Program-made: the position numbers and the translations under genes
Shown here: in pieces, positions 12,708 through 23,719 of the stretch
Position numbering within the stretch: position 1 is the first letter of the stretch
How the letters are laid out: every line of letters begins with the position of its first letter
Source of the DNA: Rhea pennata
Taxonomy: Eukaryota; Chordata; Aves; Rheiformes; Rheidae
DNA: 64,000 bases
Reading direction: 5' to 3'
Assembly (NCBI RefSeq): GCF_028389875.1
Contig: NC_084669.1
Span: forward strand, 8,021,501-8,085,500
The notes under the pieces: model-generated
Told to the model about the DNA's origin: nothing
The model's input: the letters and a program-made list of their open reading frames with translations, nothing else
The model's database searches: none

Positions 12708-15700
12708 TCCATGTAAAATTGTTCGTACATAACACATGAAGATTTCACATATTAGTATAAATGTTTCCCTTTTTGGGTGTTTGTCCATTCCTTAGCACCC
12801 CTTAAAATTTCCAGTTCTTGCAGAAATGCACAAGAGGACTATCTCAACGCAAACTGGATTTTCTTTCTAGCAAAAATCCTCACATTTGCAAAGCAGAGTA
12901 TGAAACCTTGCAAAAATATCCCAGATATATAGATACCCAGAAACATGTATTACAGGGAAAATATGCTTGTGCAATTACATTGTCAATGGACTTAGAAATG
13001 GAGATAGCTTTTCAGCTGTCTTTGAAAAGCAATTTTACACTTATTTCCTGTGATTTTCAGTAAGAGTTAGGTACCTGACTGAATTTGAAAATAAAGCCAG
13101 GTGTCTAGCTACCTCTGAGTAATCTAAATGCTAGCCACTAGCTTTCTTAAAGGTTGAGCAGCAGCATCTTGGAGAAAGTAGATTAACTATTAAGAATTAG
13201 AGTGCTTCTGAAATTGTTTTCCCTATTGCAAATCTTAAGAGATACTGAGCCCTCACAGTATCCATGCAGTGCTATGCAAAATGAGAGTCATAGATGCCTC
13301 TTGAAAACTGAATTTAAAACTTCTTGGTTGAGTTACCTCACTTAGGTGCAGAAAGTAGATGATGAGAGGTAAGTGTGCTGCTTTTGTATTAATTAGATAT
13401 CTAGCATTGAAACATTTGAGCAAGGAAGGCTGACTATAAGTACAGTTATTCATGGCAATATTTGAATTGCTTACCTATTTATTGTCTGCATAGTCAGCTT
13501 GTGACTGGGAATATAATTTTAAATTAATGTCATTTCAAACCAATTTTTCTACAGAAAATACTTCTGAGATCTTGCATCAGTGAACAAGAACCTGTGTTTG
13601 ATACAAGCATTGTATCTTCCTTGTAGCTATATACAGTATTTCATGTTTTACTAACATATCTACAGTGAAGTTTATAGGCCTTGACAGAGTAGCCTCTTGG
13701 TTGAGAAAAACAATGACAGAGAAAATCTACTTTTACAAAGTCAGTCTTTCTGGATCTGTTCGTGGACAGCTTGACACCAAAGGCTATAAACACTGACTGG
13801 AATCTGAAACCTTTTCTGCAGTGACCTTGTTTTAGAAAATACTATTCTTATCTCCTCATGCTGCTTCTGTCAGCAGTTGCTCCTCACTGTACATTCCTTA
13901 CCATGTGCTCCTTCAGTTTCTTAAACAGTAGCTTTGTATTTATTTTCCCTTTTTCTACCTGTTTTTGTTTATTTCATGCAGTCTGAAAACCTACTTCCGT
14001 GCTATTATGAGAATTATGTTAGTGAACCATTTGATTTCGTGTTAATTTGTCTCCTCTGACTACTTCTTTTCCCTTTTTGTGACAGTTCTTTTCAGGACAG
14101 CTCCTGAGTTAAGCACTGCATTAAATTATACTTTAGTGGCAGTAGTTTTGTTTGTTTCTCACTAGTCCAGGGCCTTGGTCCTGGAATTAATTTTCTAGTA
14201 TTAATTTTCTGTATGGCTCATATGTTTAAGTCAGAGGCTTTTCTGTGTAATTTGAAGGAAATAGAAATAGCAGTAAAATGTGGTACAGCATATATTAACT
14301 CAGTAAAAGGGAAAGATCCTTGATGTTATACATGCATTGTACTGCCTGGCACTGATTTTGATGTACATTCATACTTAAAATTGCCCATTCTTTATATTAG
14401 TAAAATAAAGTCACATCTATTATCTAAATAACAGAGCAGGCAAATGCAAGTTCAAGGCAAAGGGCTGCAAATATGGACTCAGCCAAAACCATAGTCCTTT
14501 AGGAGACAGATGTTAAGTGGATTTTTTAAACGTTATTTTTACAGATATTTCACTATTTGTAAACACTGTCGAGTACTTCTTTTCCCATTAAATTTTATGC
14601 TGCCATGCTAGGCATACTGAATGCAGTTACCTTTGGTGATGGCTTTTTCATTGCACTTGCACCCCGTCTGTGTGACACACGTTTTCTGCAGAACTGATTT
14701 TAAAGAAGGGCATAGATTTACTTTCACTGCTCTTTGCTTCAAAGTCAGGAAACCTTGTATAAACAAAGACATTATGAGGTGTGGACACATTAATCTCTGT
14801 GCATTTGCTCTATTTGGGTTTCCAAATGTCCTTGCTGAGATGTGCTGGTGTTAGAAGATTCTGAAATGAATCTAGTCTCCTTTTGAGCATGTTACGTGCT
14901 CACATTTTTAAAAACAACCTCCTGTTTTATGTTGTACCTCTTAGAAAATGTGAATCCAAGTTCTGTGACAGTCATTCTGATGATGTAAACAATCGCTGTT
15001 TCTGTGTAACAATATAGATTAATGAAATACTAGCTAAAGAACATCTATATCAGAAATAGTGTTATACATTACTTCATATGTTATGTAGTTCCCAGACACT
15101 GGTGCAGCTACCATCTGACTTCAGTGTTTGGGAACCTAGTTTAAAATTCACTAAAATTGATTTTAGTAGACTTTGAATACAGCTGAAAGATGGGTGTAAC
15201 CACAGTTTACCTTCATGTCTTAGATACAAAAAGGCAGGAAGTGTTTTATGTGGTCAGTGAGAGTTCTGGTTTTATAAAATACACTTATATATGTAGTATG
15301 CTAAAATAATCAGCTATATTGTTTGCTAGATGATAATTTCACCAAAAAATAAAAAGAGTTTTTAATGCAGCTAGTGAGGGCAGTGTGATGCAGGTCTTCT
15401 TTTGTCAATGAAAAAGCAAATTATTGTAATTTTACCACATTTTCAAAGAGATTAAAGTATTAGTTAAGTTTGAAAAAGTGACAACACTTTAAGGAAGTAA
15501 TAGTTTTTCTGCTGAACAAATCCTTGGTTTATTAGATTACCAGACTGAAGCAATTTAGTAATAATTTGGGCTAAACATTTAAAGGAATGTCAACAACATT
15601 CTTTTCTGTTGCCAAAAACGACTAAAATAATAAATCATTATTGAAAATACCACAGGCCAGTCCAACGGATTTAATAAGGGGAAGGTTGTTTCTTGCATTG

Positions 15701-16393
15701 AGTGTTCCAGTTTAAAGATTTTGATGCAGTTTTTGTATTTAAATGAAAATAGACAAATAACAGACTTTTTCTATTCACTTTATGTTTCATCAAAGCAAGC
15801 ATTTGAAAGATGGTTTATGATTTAAGTTACATTTTTAAATTAGGAGAACTCTGCCCCCTTCTTTTTTTTCTCTTTTATTTAATTGTGAAGTCACGGACAG
15901 CCTGTATTCTCATTTACTTTGTGAAAATACATTAAATTATTTATTTTTTATTTCTATTTTTATGTAGTTGTCGTAATGTCCTATTTCTCTGTTCATTTAT
16001 AGCAGCTATATATCATGTATATATTTCTGTGATGCTAATTTTGAATAAGATGAACAACATTTCTTCAAGAAAAAATCATCATGTCTTACTTTCCTATATG
16101 ACTGTTCTATTGTTGTTATTACATAATCTGACTTTTCAGTATTTAAGGGATGAAAATATTATGCAAAAAACATTGCAGTTTTGGTAATGCTATGTGATTC
16201 AGTGAAGCAGTCTGCAAAGCATGGTATGAACAATAATACATGACCAACCATGCCACCTGAGTAGTACAGTGTTAATTATTTTCCTGAAGAGATGCCATAA
16301 GAAACAAGGTATGCAGAATTGTGTCCTGCCCAACTGTAATTCCTGGTTTTTAGAAGCGGTTGAGCCATCTGAAACTTTTATTGACTTTAGTCT

Positions 16394-16420
16394 ATAGTTA
16401 CCACTTTTAGTGGTAACTAT
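16394..16420. repeat. Perfect 12-bp inverted repeat (hairpin)
   Basis: The arms atagttaccact (16394-16405) and agtggtaactat (16409-16420) are exact reverse complements around a 3-base ttt loop. No downstream T-run or gene context makes this a recognisable regulatory element. Confidence 0.85.
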
Positions 16421-17085
16421 GTAGCTCAGCACTTACTTACTTAATCAGTGTATATACTCACAAGTACCATATAACAAAACTAAGTTTATTAGTTGATGCA
16501 TATACAAGTTTGTTTCTTTTGGAGCTGTAAGAAATGTGTGGTAAAACAAGCCAATATGGATGCATGATCAAAAATATGAAAATATTTTAAGAATATCTTG
16601 AGATAATGGTATTTTTTAGTCCAGATGTATGTAGGTGTATGTATGAGAGTGACAGACAGATGACAGTATGATTACATTAAATATGTGATACATGTTTAGT
16701 TCATCTTCGTATTTCTGTTTCATTTTTTTAGAATTCATCCAATGTTGAGGAATGGCAGTGAATTAAATGAAAAATTGAGTTCAGAATATAAAATATGACT
16801 GAAAGGTCTTTGGGATTGAGTCTGTCTCTTGGTTCTGTGCATGTAACATCTAGCACAGTCCACACTAAGGCTTTTGGACATTACTACCATGTGTTTTTTT
16901 TGGACACATGATAATTTTCAGTGTTCAACATATCTGAAAGGTATAGTTTGCAGAAGTATAAAAAAGGTGTAAATAGTGGTTAGCACTGGGGTGTCATTTA
17001 TGTATTTGAAAGTACTCTCCAAGTGAGTAAATACATCACAAGGAGATTTGTGAGCATCAAAACTACACCTTCGTATCTACAGCTT

Positions 17086-17088
<3 letters not shown>

Positions 17089-17123
<35 letters not shown>
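17089..17123 (+). repeat. 35-bp poly-A tract
   Basis: An uninterrupted run of 35 A follows 'cagcttagc'. It may be the tail of a retrotransposed sequence, but nothing upstream looks like a processed gene copy or a known SINE, and I saw no obvious target-site duplication. A simple homopolymer is the safer call. Confidence 0.9.
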
Positions 17124-17126
<3 letters not shown>

Positions 17127-17459
17127 TGCTATGAAATGCTGGAGAATTTTATGCAGATTCTGTTCTGAGAATAATGAATTTCCAACAGATGCTGAGATAC
17201 TAGGGATGAGAAATATTTTAAAGATAGAGGTAAAACTGTATAATATACTCCTTTTGAAGAAACCCTTTGTATTCCTATGTGCTAAATAAGCTTCTTCACT
17301 GAAAAGCTATGACAGTGATAAATAGTTTTTGTACCTCTTGTCTTTACAAAGATTTCTTGAGTAGTAATATAAAAAGCTGTTTTTAGGAAAGAGGAAAATA
17401 GCTACTTCAGCTAGGAAAACAGATTGCTAGTTGACTCTGTGCTAACAGTAATTTCTAGG

Positions 17460-17481
17460 TTATTGGTTCATGAACCAATAA
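17460..17481. repeat. Perfect 22-bp palindrome containing two inverted CCAAT motifs
   Basis: The sequence ttattggttca followed by tgaaccaataa is a spacerless perfect palindrome. Each arm holds ATTGG/CCAAT, the core bound by NF-Y. It lies about 3.7 kb upstream of the HSPA12A start codon, too far for a core promoter. Confidence 0.85.
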
Positions 17482-20400
17482 GTAGAAATGGAAAGGTTAA
17501 AGTACTGAAAGCTGGAAGACTATACAGCTGGAATGAAGAAGGAATTACAGTTACAACTATGCAGATGAAAACAAAAAAAATAGGCATTGAATGTTTAATG
17601 CAAATACATAGGATAAAATTCTTTGAGGTGTGAAACCATTATCCTGGAAATTTTTGTTGAGCAGGTGGATGTTCTGTTTGATCAGAGATTACTGAGCTGC
17701 CACTGACCTAGGCAGGTTTATCTTGTATGCTTTGTCCTCTTTCATTTTAAATGTGTTGTGGCTGTAGCATTGCAGATACCACTTCTCCTGACTGCAGTAT
17801 TGGGCTGGGTGTTGGACTTCCGGCAGTGCACTGATCTCCATGTCTGTAATAAGATCTGTGCATCTTTTTGTCAGATGCACCGTAAGCCATTTTAAAATGC
17901 CTATATTCCTTCCAGATCTCTGTGCCTAGCATTTACAGCTCCATGATTCTCAGCGCTACCTTGCCAGTGCCTTACTTAGACCCTCTGAATAGTGCTCAAG
18001 AGACACATAGCTCTTCGCACTGACTGGCACAGTCCTGTGTAGCACTCACAACACGTGAATATAGACCTGAAAGATCACTGTGATGTTCTTCAATTTTCTT
18101 ATGAAATTCTGATTGGTGATAATGGATAACATGTATGTGGTAGCTCTGTTAAAAGCAGACCTAGGTTAGACAGGCAATATTTTTGTATTACCAGTTAATG
18201 TCAGTGTATCCAAACACCTGGTGTGGTTAACTGACTTGTTTGGGGCTGCAGCTTACTGGAGATAACCTAGGATAAGAAGTGCTTTGTAGATGCAAAATAT
18301 AGTATACTAAAACACTGTTCTTGATTGAGCTTGGGAAGTATTCAATCCCAAGTAGAGGTTTGAGAGGGAACTTCAAGCGTAAGTCTGTCTCAAGCTACCA
18401 TAGTAATGGTGCTTCTGCCCATAGTCAGAGTAATACCATCACAACTACTGGATTTGGTGCTTGTATTAACACTAATGGATGCCTTAGTGGTCTAACAGAA
18501 TAATGTTCTGATGTTTCAGAGTCAAAAAAAGCTTCTTATCCCTTTCTGTTACTAATCTCATGCAATGGATTAAGCCAGTTGATGTTAGTTCACTGGGAAG
18601 AAAACAAATTTTTTCTAGACTCACACTAAAATCAAATCTCATGTGCAGGGGAGCAGCTTCTTGTCTCGCATAGATGTTCTTATGAATACGTGTTCAGAGA
18701 ATACAGTTTGCAATCCCCATTCAGAATGAATTTGCAGTATTTTTATATTTTATTCATTATATTTAGACTTGTTTCTTGTTATACTTTAAAAATGCAACCA
18801 CTAAAAGCAAAAATTCTAAACAACATATTAAAATGACCATAAAAATCACAAACTTCCTAAGGAATAAATAAACAAAGTGAAGCCTATTCAGGCCCAAAGC
18901 AAGATTATTTGATGTGGTGACCTTTTCTAAAAGTTTTTTCTGTCATATGGAGAATATTTTTCTATTTGTTGCCAAGGGAAAGAGATGACAAAGAAAAAAA
19001 AAGTACTCTTTCATTTTTCTATGATTTATTTTTTATGTATATGCAAAGCTTAAATCAAATTTAAGGTGCCTTAGTCCTGTGTTTTACGTTTTATATTTTA
19101 GATTGAGAATCTAATTTTACCTCAAATGTGTTTTTCTACTTGGTTCCTCTCATTAGATTTTAAAAAGAGATGCTAAGACCTCACAAAAGGGTCTTATTTC
19201 TGAAATTAGCAGTCACATGCATTCAGATATTCTCCTTCTGCATTATTCAGAATACCTACAGCTGAGTGTGTAACTTAGGCAACCTGGCTTGATATTGAAT
19301 AATGTTGTCACTGCCTTGACATTCAGAAAGATGTCTGTACCCGGCAAATGCTGGTTTTGTATGTTGTCTTGTTGCTTGAAATATCATGGAAGATCAGCCT
19401 GCATGCAGTGTATTTTCCTAAAAGTACACGATTTGAATATGTGTTTATGTTTTTGTTAATTGTTTCTTTATTTTCCTCTGCCTTTGTTAATTACCTAAAT
19501 ACAAATTTTAAAGCCTGAGATCAAGTGATGTTGAAGGGTATTTAATTTGTTGCAAAAGTTTCTGCTATCTAAGTCTCTCATTAGGAAACCAAACATTAGA
19601 GTTGTTTGGTTTCTTATTTCAGAGGCTGTTTAATGAGGGTATAAATATTCAGCCTGCCTCTAAATATGTAATTAAAGCAGACTATTGGCCAGATGTTCCC
19701 CTTTGTTGCATGGCTGGAGCAGAGGGGAGGAACAGGAAGCAGCAGTACGAATGCATGTTGTCCTCTGCTTTTGGCAGATTGCGCGTGATCTCTACGTTAC
19801 TGAGTCTCTATAAGAATGTGATCTTACAGCTGATATGAGTGCTGGGGTGAACATTGCTGTTCCTTTGCTACATAGTGCTTCCGTCTTTTCTCCTCACCAG
19901 TTCAGAAAATCTTTTTGTGCTGCTGCTGCTTTTGGGAGGTGGAGGGCCAGGGAGCTTAGTGTGTTCGCTGGACAACGGGGTGGATTTTAGGAAGAGGTCT
20001 TCTTTTCAGTGCATGTAGGATTGGTGTATCCCTTTCAGATGAGTCAAGTGAACACATGTGAAGCAGTTCACTGGAGTTTTAGCTTTTCTGCCACACCTTG
20101 TATCTTTCTGAAAGGGAACAAGTCACCTACAGGGAACAGAGCTAACGGTGTGATGAGGGCTCTTGTCAAAGCCATGCTTTGAGGGAGGGAAGGTAGGGAC
20201 AAGTGGGTGGAGGTGCTGAGTAAGCACTGCAGTCTGAGGGTTTTGCTTCAAGATTCTCTTGTCCTGAGGGGTTTTAAACGGATTCTCCTTTGTCTGAGTG
20301 ACAGCTTTGATGGGAGGACTCAGGAGACACTTTGGGTGGAATTTACGAAAGTATTTGTGATGAGCATCGCAGGGAGGTCCTGAGCGTAGAAGGAGTGTGG

Positions 20401-20596
20401 AACCCAGCAGTTAGTGCGAAACAGAAGCTGCACTTGAAATTAATGCCTCTGTTTATTCCGTGTCAGCTGTAGACAACGTTTTCAAAATGCCACTGATTGC
20501 CAGGGCTGGAAAGTAAAGGAATGAGTTCATTCTGTGGGTTCCAAAGACAAATAAAAAACCCAAAAAGAATAAAAAGAATCCAATGCTGTAAAAATA

Positions 20597-20628
20597 ACCC
20601 AGGAATTCGTAAACCCAGGAATTCGTAA
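20597..20628 (+). repeat. Exact 16-bp tandem duplication
   Basis: The unit acccaggaattcgtaa occurs twice head to tail (20597-20612 and 20613-20628), each copy containing an EcoRI site. It lies just outside the CpG island and looks like a recent slippage or duplication event. Confidence 0.9.
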
Positions 20629-20954
20629 TTTTGGGAGACATTTAGTAATTTCTGAATGCTTAGGTGAGGCCTACACATCTCTGACGGTGGGAGCCAGACA
20701 GCCGACGTGCCTTTTGCGAATAACATCATTGCCCCCTCTCCCACCGGCTGCCCTTTGCGCCGCGCCAGGACGAGGCAGGGCTCGTAGCAGGACGCCCAGT
20801 TTCCCAGCCCTTGGCCGTGGGGAGGGTGTGCTTTTTGCGGTCGCCACCGTGAGGGCTCTCCGGCTTCAGTAACGGCGAAGCGCGCGCCGAGGGCTCGGCT
20901 GCCCCTCGGAGCCCTCTCCAGGCGGCGGCCGCCGCCGCGGCGGGGCGGGGAGGG

Positions 20955-20979
20955 GCGGCGCGGCGCGGCGCGGCGCAGC
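20955..20979 (+). repeat. GCGGC pentamer tandem array in the promoter
   Basis: Four perfect GCGGC units are followed by one GCAGC, about 235 bp upstream of the HSPA12A start codon, directly next to the GC boxes at 20942-20958. Confidence 0.85.
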
Positions 20980-21186
20980 CCCGCAGCCTGCGCGGGAAGC
21001 CTGTCAGCGCCGCGGCCAGACGCGGAGGCTTCCCTTTGGCTCCCTCGCCGCCTGCAGGAAGGCGCGGCGGGGTGGGGACGGGGGGAGGGAGCGGAGCCTC
21101 CCCCGGGGGTGGGCAGCGCAGCTCCGCCGCCGGCCCGTGCCTCGGCGTGCGCAGTGAGCGCGGCGCGGCGGGCGGAGAGCCGCAGG

Positions 21187-21206
21187 GCGGCGGCGGCGGC
21201 GGCGGC
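21187..21206 (+). repeat. CGG/GGC trinucleotide tract just 5' of the HSPA12A start codon
   Basis: About 6.7 GGC units end six bases before the ATG at 21213. The tract would lie in the 5' untranslated region, or encode polyglycine if translation began at the in-frame ATG at 21036. Confidence 0.85.
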
Positions 21207-21212
21207 CCGGCC

Positions 21213-21240
21213 ATGTCGGAGACGGAGAGCAGCGCTGCAG
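21213..21240 (+). CDS. HSPA12A: HSPA12A coding exon 1
   Basis: This exon encodes MSETESSAA plus the first base of codon 10, followed by a donor gtaagg. The ATG has G at -3 (moderate Kozak context) and lies within the CpG island. Joining it to exon 2 gives MSETESSAA-DAVSTSAYSSP, which parallels the human leader in composition and spacing: a short acidic/Ser/Ala start before TSAYSSP. The leader is poorly conserved, so this exon is the least certain of the six. An upstream in-frame ATG at 21036 would lengthen the protein by 59 residues. No transcript evidence is available here. Confidence 0.78.
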
Positions 21241-23698
21241 GTAAGGGCGGCGGCGGAGCTCCGCGCAGCGCCGCTGCGGGACGCGCTGGCCGCGGGCCGC
21301 CGCAATGCGGGAGCGCTGCCGCGGCCGCCCGCGCCGGGGGCGAGCCGCTGTCCCGGGGCGGGCCGCGCCGAGCGGCGCGCTGCAGCCGCAGGGCTCGGCT
21401 CCCGGCTCCTCGGGGAAATCTGGAGGCGGCGGCGGGACGCGGCACACAGGGCCGGGCCGCTCCCCGCCTCCGCCCCGCCGCGGTGGAGGCCGCGGGGGCG
21501 CAGCGAGGGGCCGCGGGCGGGCGGGAGCGGCGGCTCGCTGCGGCGCTCGGCGCCCCGCGAACGAGCCTGCTGCGGCGCTGCCGCTGCCCGTGACGCGGCG
21601 CCCCCGGGGGAGCCGATGCAGCAGACCGGGAGGGGATCCAGGTGGAAAAACAATGCGGCGGCATCTGCCGGGCCGGGCCGGGCGGGGCGGGCGCCCGGCG
21701 CGGCCGCTGCGCTCTGCGTCGGGGCGCGGCTGCCCGCGCAGCCGGCTCGCCGGGGCGGTGCAGCATCGCTGCCCGCGGCGAGGCCTTTGTGGCCCCCTCC
21801 TCCCCGCAGGTCGGGGTCTCGCCTTGCCGGCAGTGGAGGGAAGGGCGAGGGCTTGGACTGAAAATCAGGTGGTTGAAATAAAGGATGGTACCATTTTTAC
21901 TGAACAATTAGATGCAGTGAGAAAGACCTGACAGCCCTGGGATTGGTGAGGCAGCGCTGTCTCGGATGACAGCCTCGCCTTAGGGTCCCTGCGCTGCCTT
22001 GGAGACCAGAGAGCTCCCAGCAAGGCTCAGAGATAGGGTAAAACCGAAGCAGTTCTGTTAAACCACATGGACCTCATCCACAGATCTCTGACTTCGCAGA
22101 CTTGACAAATGAAGAGAGACAATCTGAATCTTGCTTTGCCTGAAACAAAGAATCTGTGGTTTTGGTCCGTTTTTGATTGCAATGGGCCTAATAAAAAAAA
22201 TAATAATAGAAAAAAGAAGCGTCTGCAAGGCAGGGATGTTCTCTCCCTCTGTGGGAAGGGAACTGGGAACAGTAGGGGGAGGGAATAGGGGTTCCTAGGA
22301 TACAAGTGATTTAGATGAATAACCTAAGGGAAATACAGACTCAGCCTGATTTCATTTTTCCCTTCCCATCTTCCTAACTATGTACTGCAAAGATTTGTCA
22401 AAACTGTAATATTGGACCTAAGATGTTGGTGGCAATATAGAGGAAAATTTAGGAAGCTGAGCTTATGCAGATCATAATGGAATTTGGGAAATGTTTTGAA
22501 TAAAATAGCTTATTTGCAGTGCATATGAAACAAGAGTCATAGAGCATCCATTTTAAAAGTCTCAGATGAGGATATTTAGCAACTAGTAAAATCTTTTAAG
22601 ATAATCTTTGCATGAGAGCAAAAGAGATCCAGTAAATATTCTCTAAGTGCTTCCTAAGTAAAGACTCTAATTAGTCTGTTTTGTTTGAAGTTACCTGTAA
22701 CAACTTCATAGCATACAGCTGGCAAAGCGAAGAACAGAATGACAGATTCATTTATGTTAGATGACAGCATGCCATATTACATGTTTTGTACAAAGTTGCA
22801 CAGTTAGGACAATGTGTTGTTCAATTTAAGTAACTTATGATTAGGAAAATCTATGCAGGAGGGATTTTGTTAGGAGATGGAATACCATGTATTAAAAATA
22901 ATGATGTGTTATACCAGAAATCTTGATATTCTTTCCACTATCTAGAATGCTGAAGCTGTCAAAGAAAAAAAAAAAGGGGGTAAAATGTAATTTAGTGAGT
23001 TATAGTTACTGACATTGCTGAAGATGCAGCGATTTATTATAGGATAGCATAATGCGTAAAAGAAATGTCCACATGTAAAATACCAGTGTTGTATGCAGTA
23101 TCTGCTGATCATTTTATAGCTTCAGTTAGCACAGCATTGCAGTATCCGCAGTTCGGCTGGTATAAGCCTGGATGAAATTGTTCATACAGAGGAACTATTA
23201 TGTTTAAAACATTTAATTATACTAACTTTTGTCACTTTTAAGGTATTGGCTCATAATTGGGTAACACAAATTCAGCTGACAAGATTTCCTTTACAGTATA
23301 CACATTGTAAGCTTTTAGTCTGAATATTTAGCATGTTCCCACTGCAATACTACTTATTTTTCTGCAGTGCTACAAAGTAGCAGTAGCTACAAACTTCCAC
23401 TAAAGCTGTAGGCTGTTAGCTGTATTCAAGCTCCAAGAGGTCTGTTCTATTTAGAGATTGATTTAGCAGGTGCATCTGTGGTGTAACTGCACTTTACACG
23501 GCTCTGAAGGATGTGGCCGGGATGCCTCTCAAGCTCAACTGTCAGCAGGAGCTGGAATAGGCTGCTGAGGCCTTGGATACCAGCACAAGTCCGAGCAGCC
23601 TTCAGGAGGCATGCTCTGTGCAGGGAGACCAGGATGCTACAAAAGACCTGATCTGTATGTGTAAATGTCAAGATTTAAGTTCTATTTCCCTTTCTAAT

Positions 23699-23719
23699 TG
23701 TGTCACTTTTGGTGACACA
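23699..23719. repeat. 8-bp-stem inverted repeat
   Basis: The arms tgtgtcac and gtgacaca are exact reverse complements around a ttttg loop. It lies in intron 1 with no assigned role. Confidence 0.6.

Larger units (their letters stand above)
1..20596. other. Upstream intergenic DNA (or 5' flank) with no recognised gene
   Basis: This is about 20 kb of AT-rich DNA. Open frames on both strands are at most about 100 codons, which is what chance gives at this composition, and none has recognisable protein similarity. I looked for exons of genes known to lie near HSPA12A in vertebrates (ENO4, SHTN1, pancreatic lipases) and saw none on either strand. Contents I can name are an ancient LINE-like remnant near 1.66-2.13 kb, several perfect short inverted repeats, a 36-bp direct repeat pair at 10752 and 11660, and a 35-A run at 17089. 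It could also contain a distal non-coding first exon or enhancers of HSPA12A, which cannot be seen from single-sequence inspection. Confidence 0.6.
20690..21870 (+). promoter_or_regulatory. HSPA12A: CpG-island promoter of HSPA12A
   Basis: GC content and CpG density rise abruptly at about 20.69 kb and fall back at about 21.87 kb, in strong contrast to the AT-rich surroundings. The island brackets the first coding exon. It contains GC-box-like motifs (ggggcgggg at 20942-20950, aggggcgg at 20951-20958), a TGCGCAG motif near 21147 that resembles half of an NRF-1 site, and no TATA box near the start. This fits a TATA-less dispersed promoter. Long open frames on both strands here (up to about 390 codons) are low-complexity products of GC-rich DNA and are not called as genes. 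The transcription start itself cannot be fixed. Confidence 0.85.

Noticed and set aside
20463..21931. Long open frames on both strands in the CpG island (up to about 396 codons, Ala/Pro/Arg/Gly-rich)
   Set aside because: Very GC-rich DNA lacks stop codons in most frames. The products are low-complexity, overlap one another on both strands and have no domain. Only the short exon at 21213-21240 fits a gene model.
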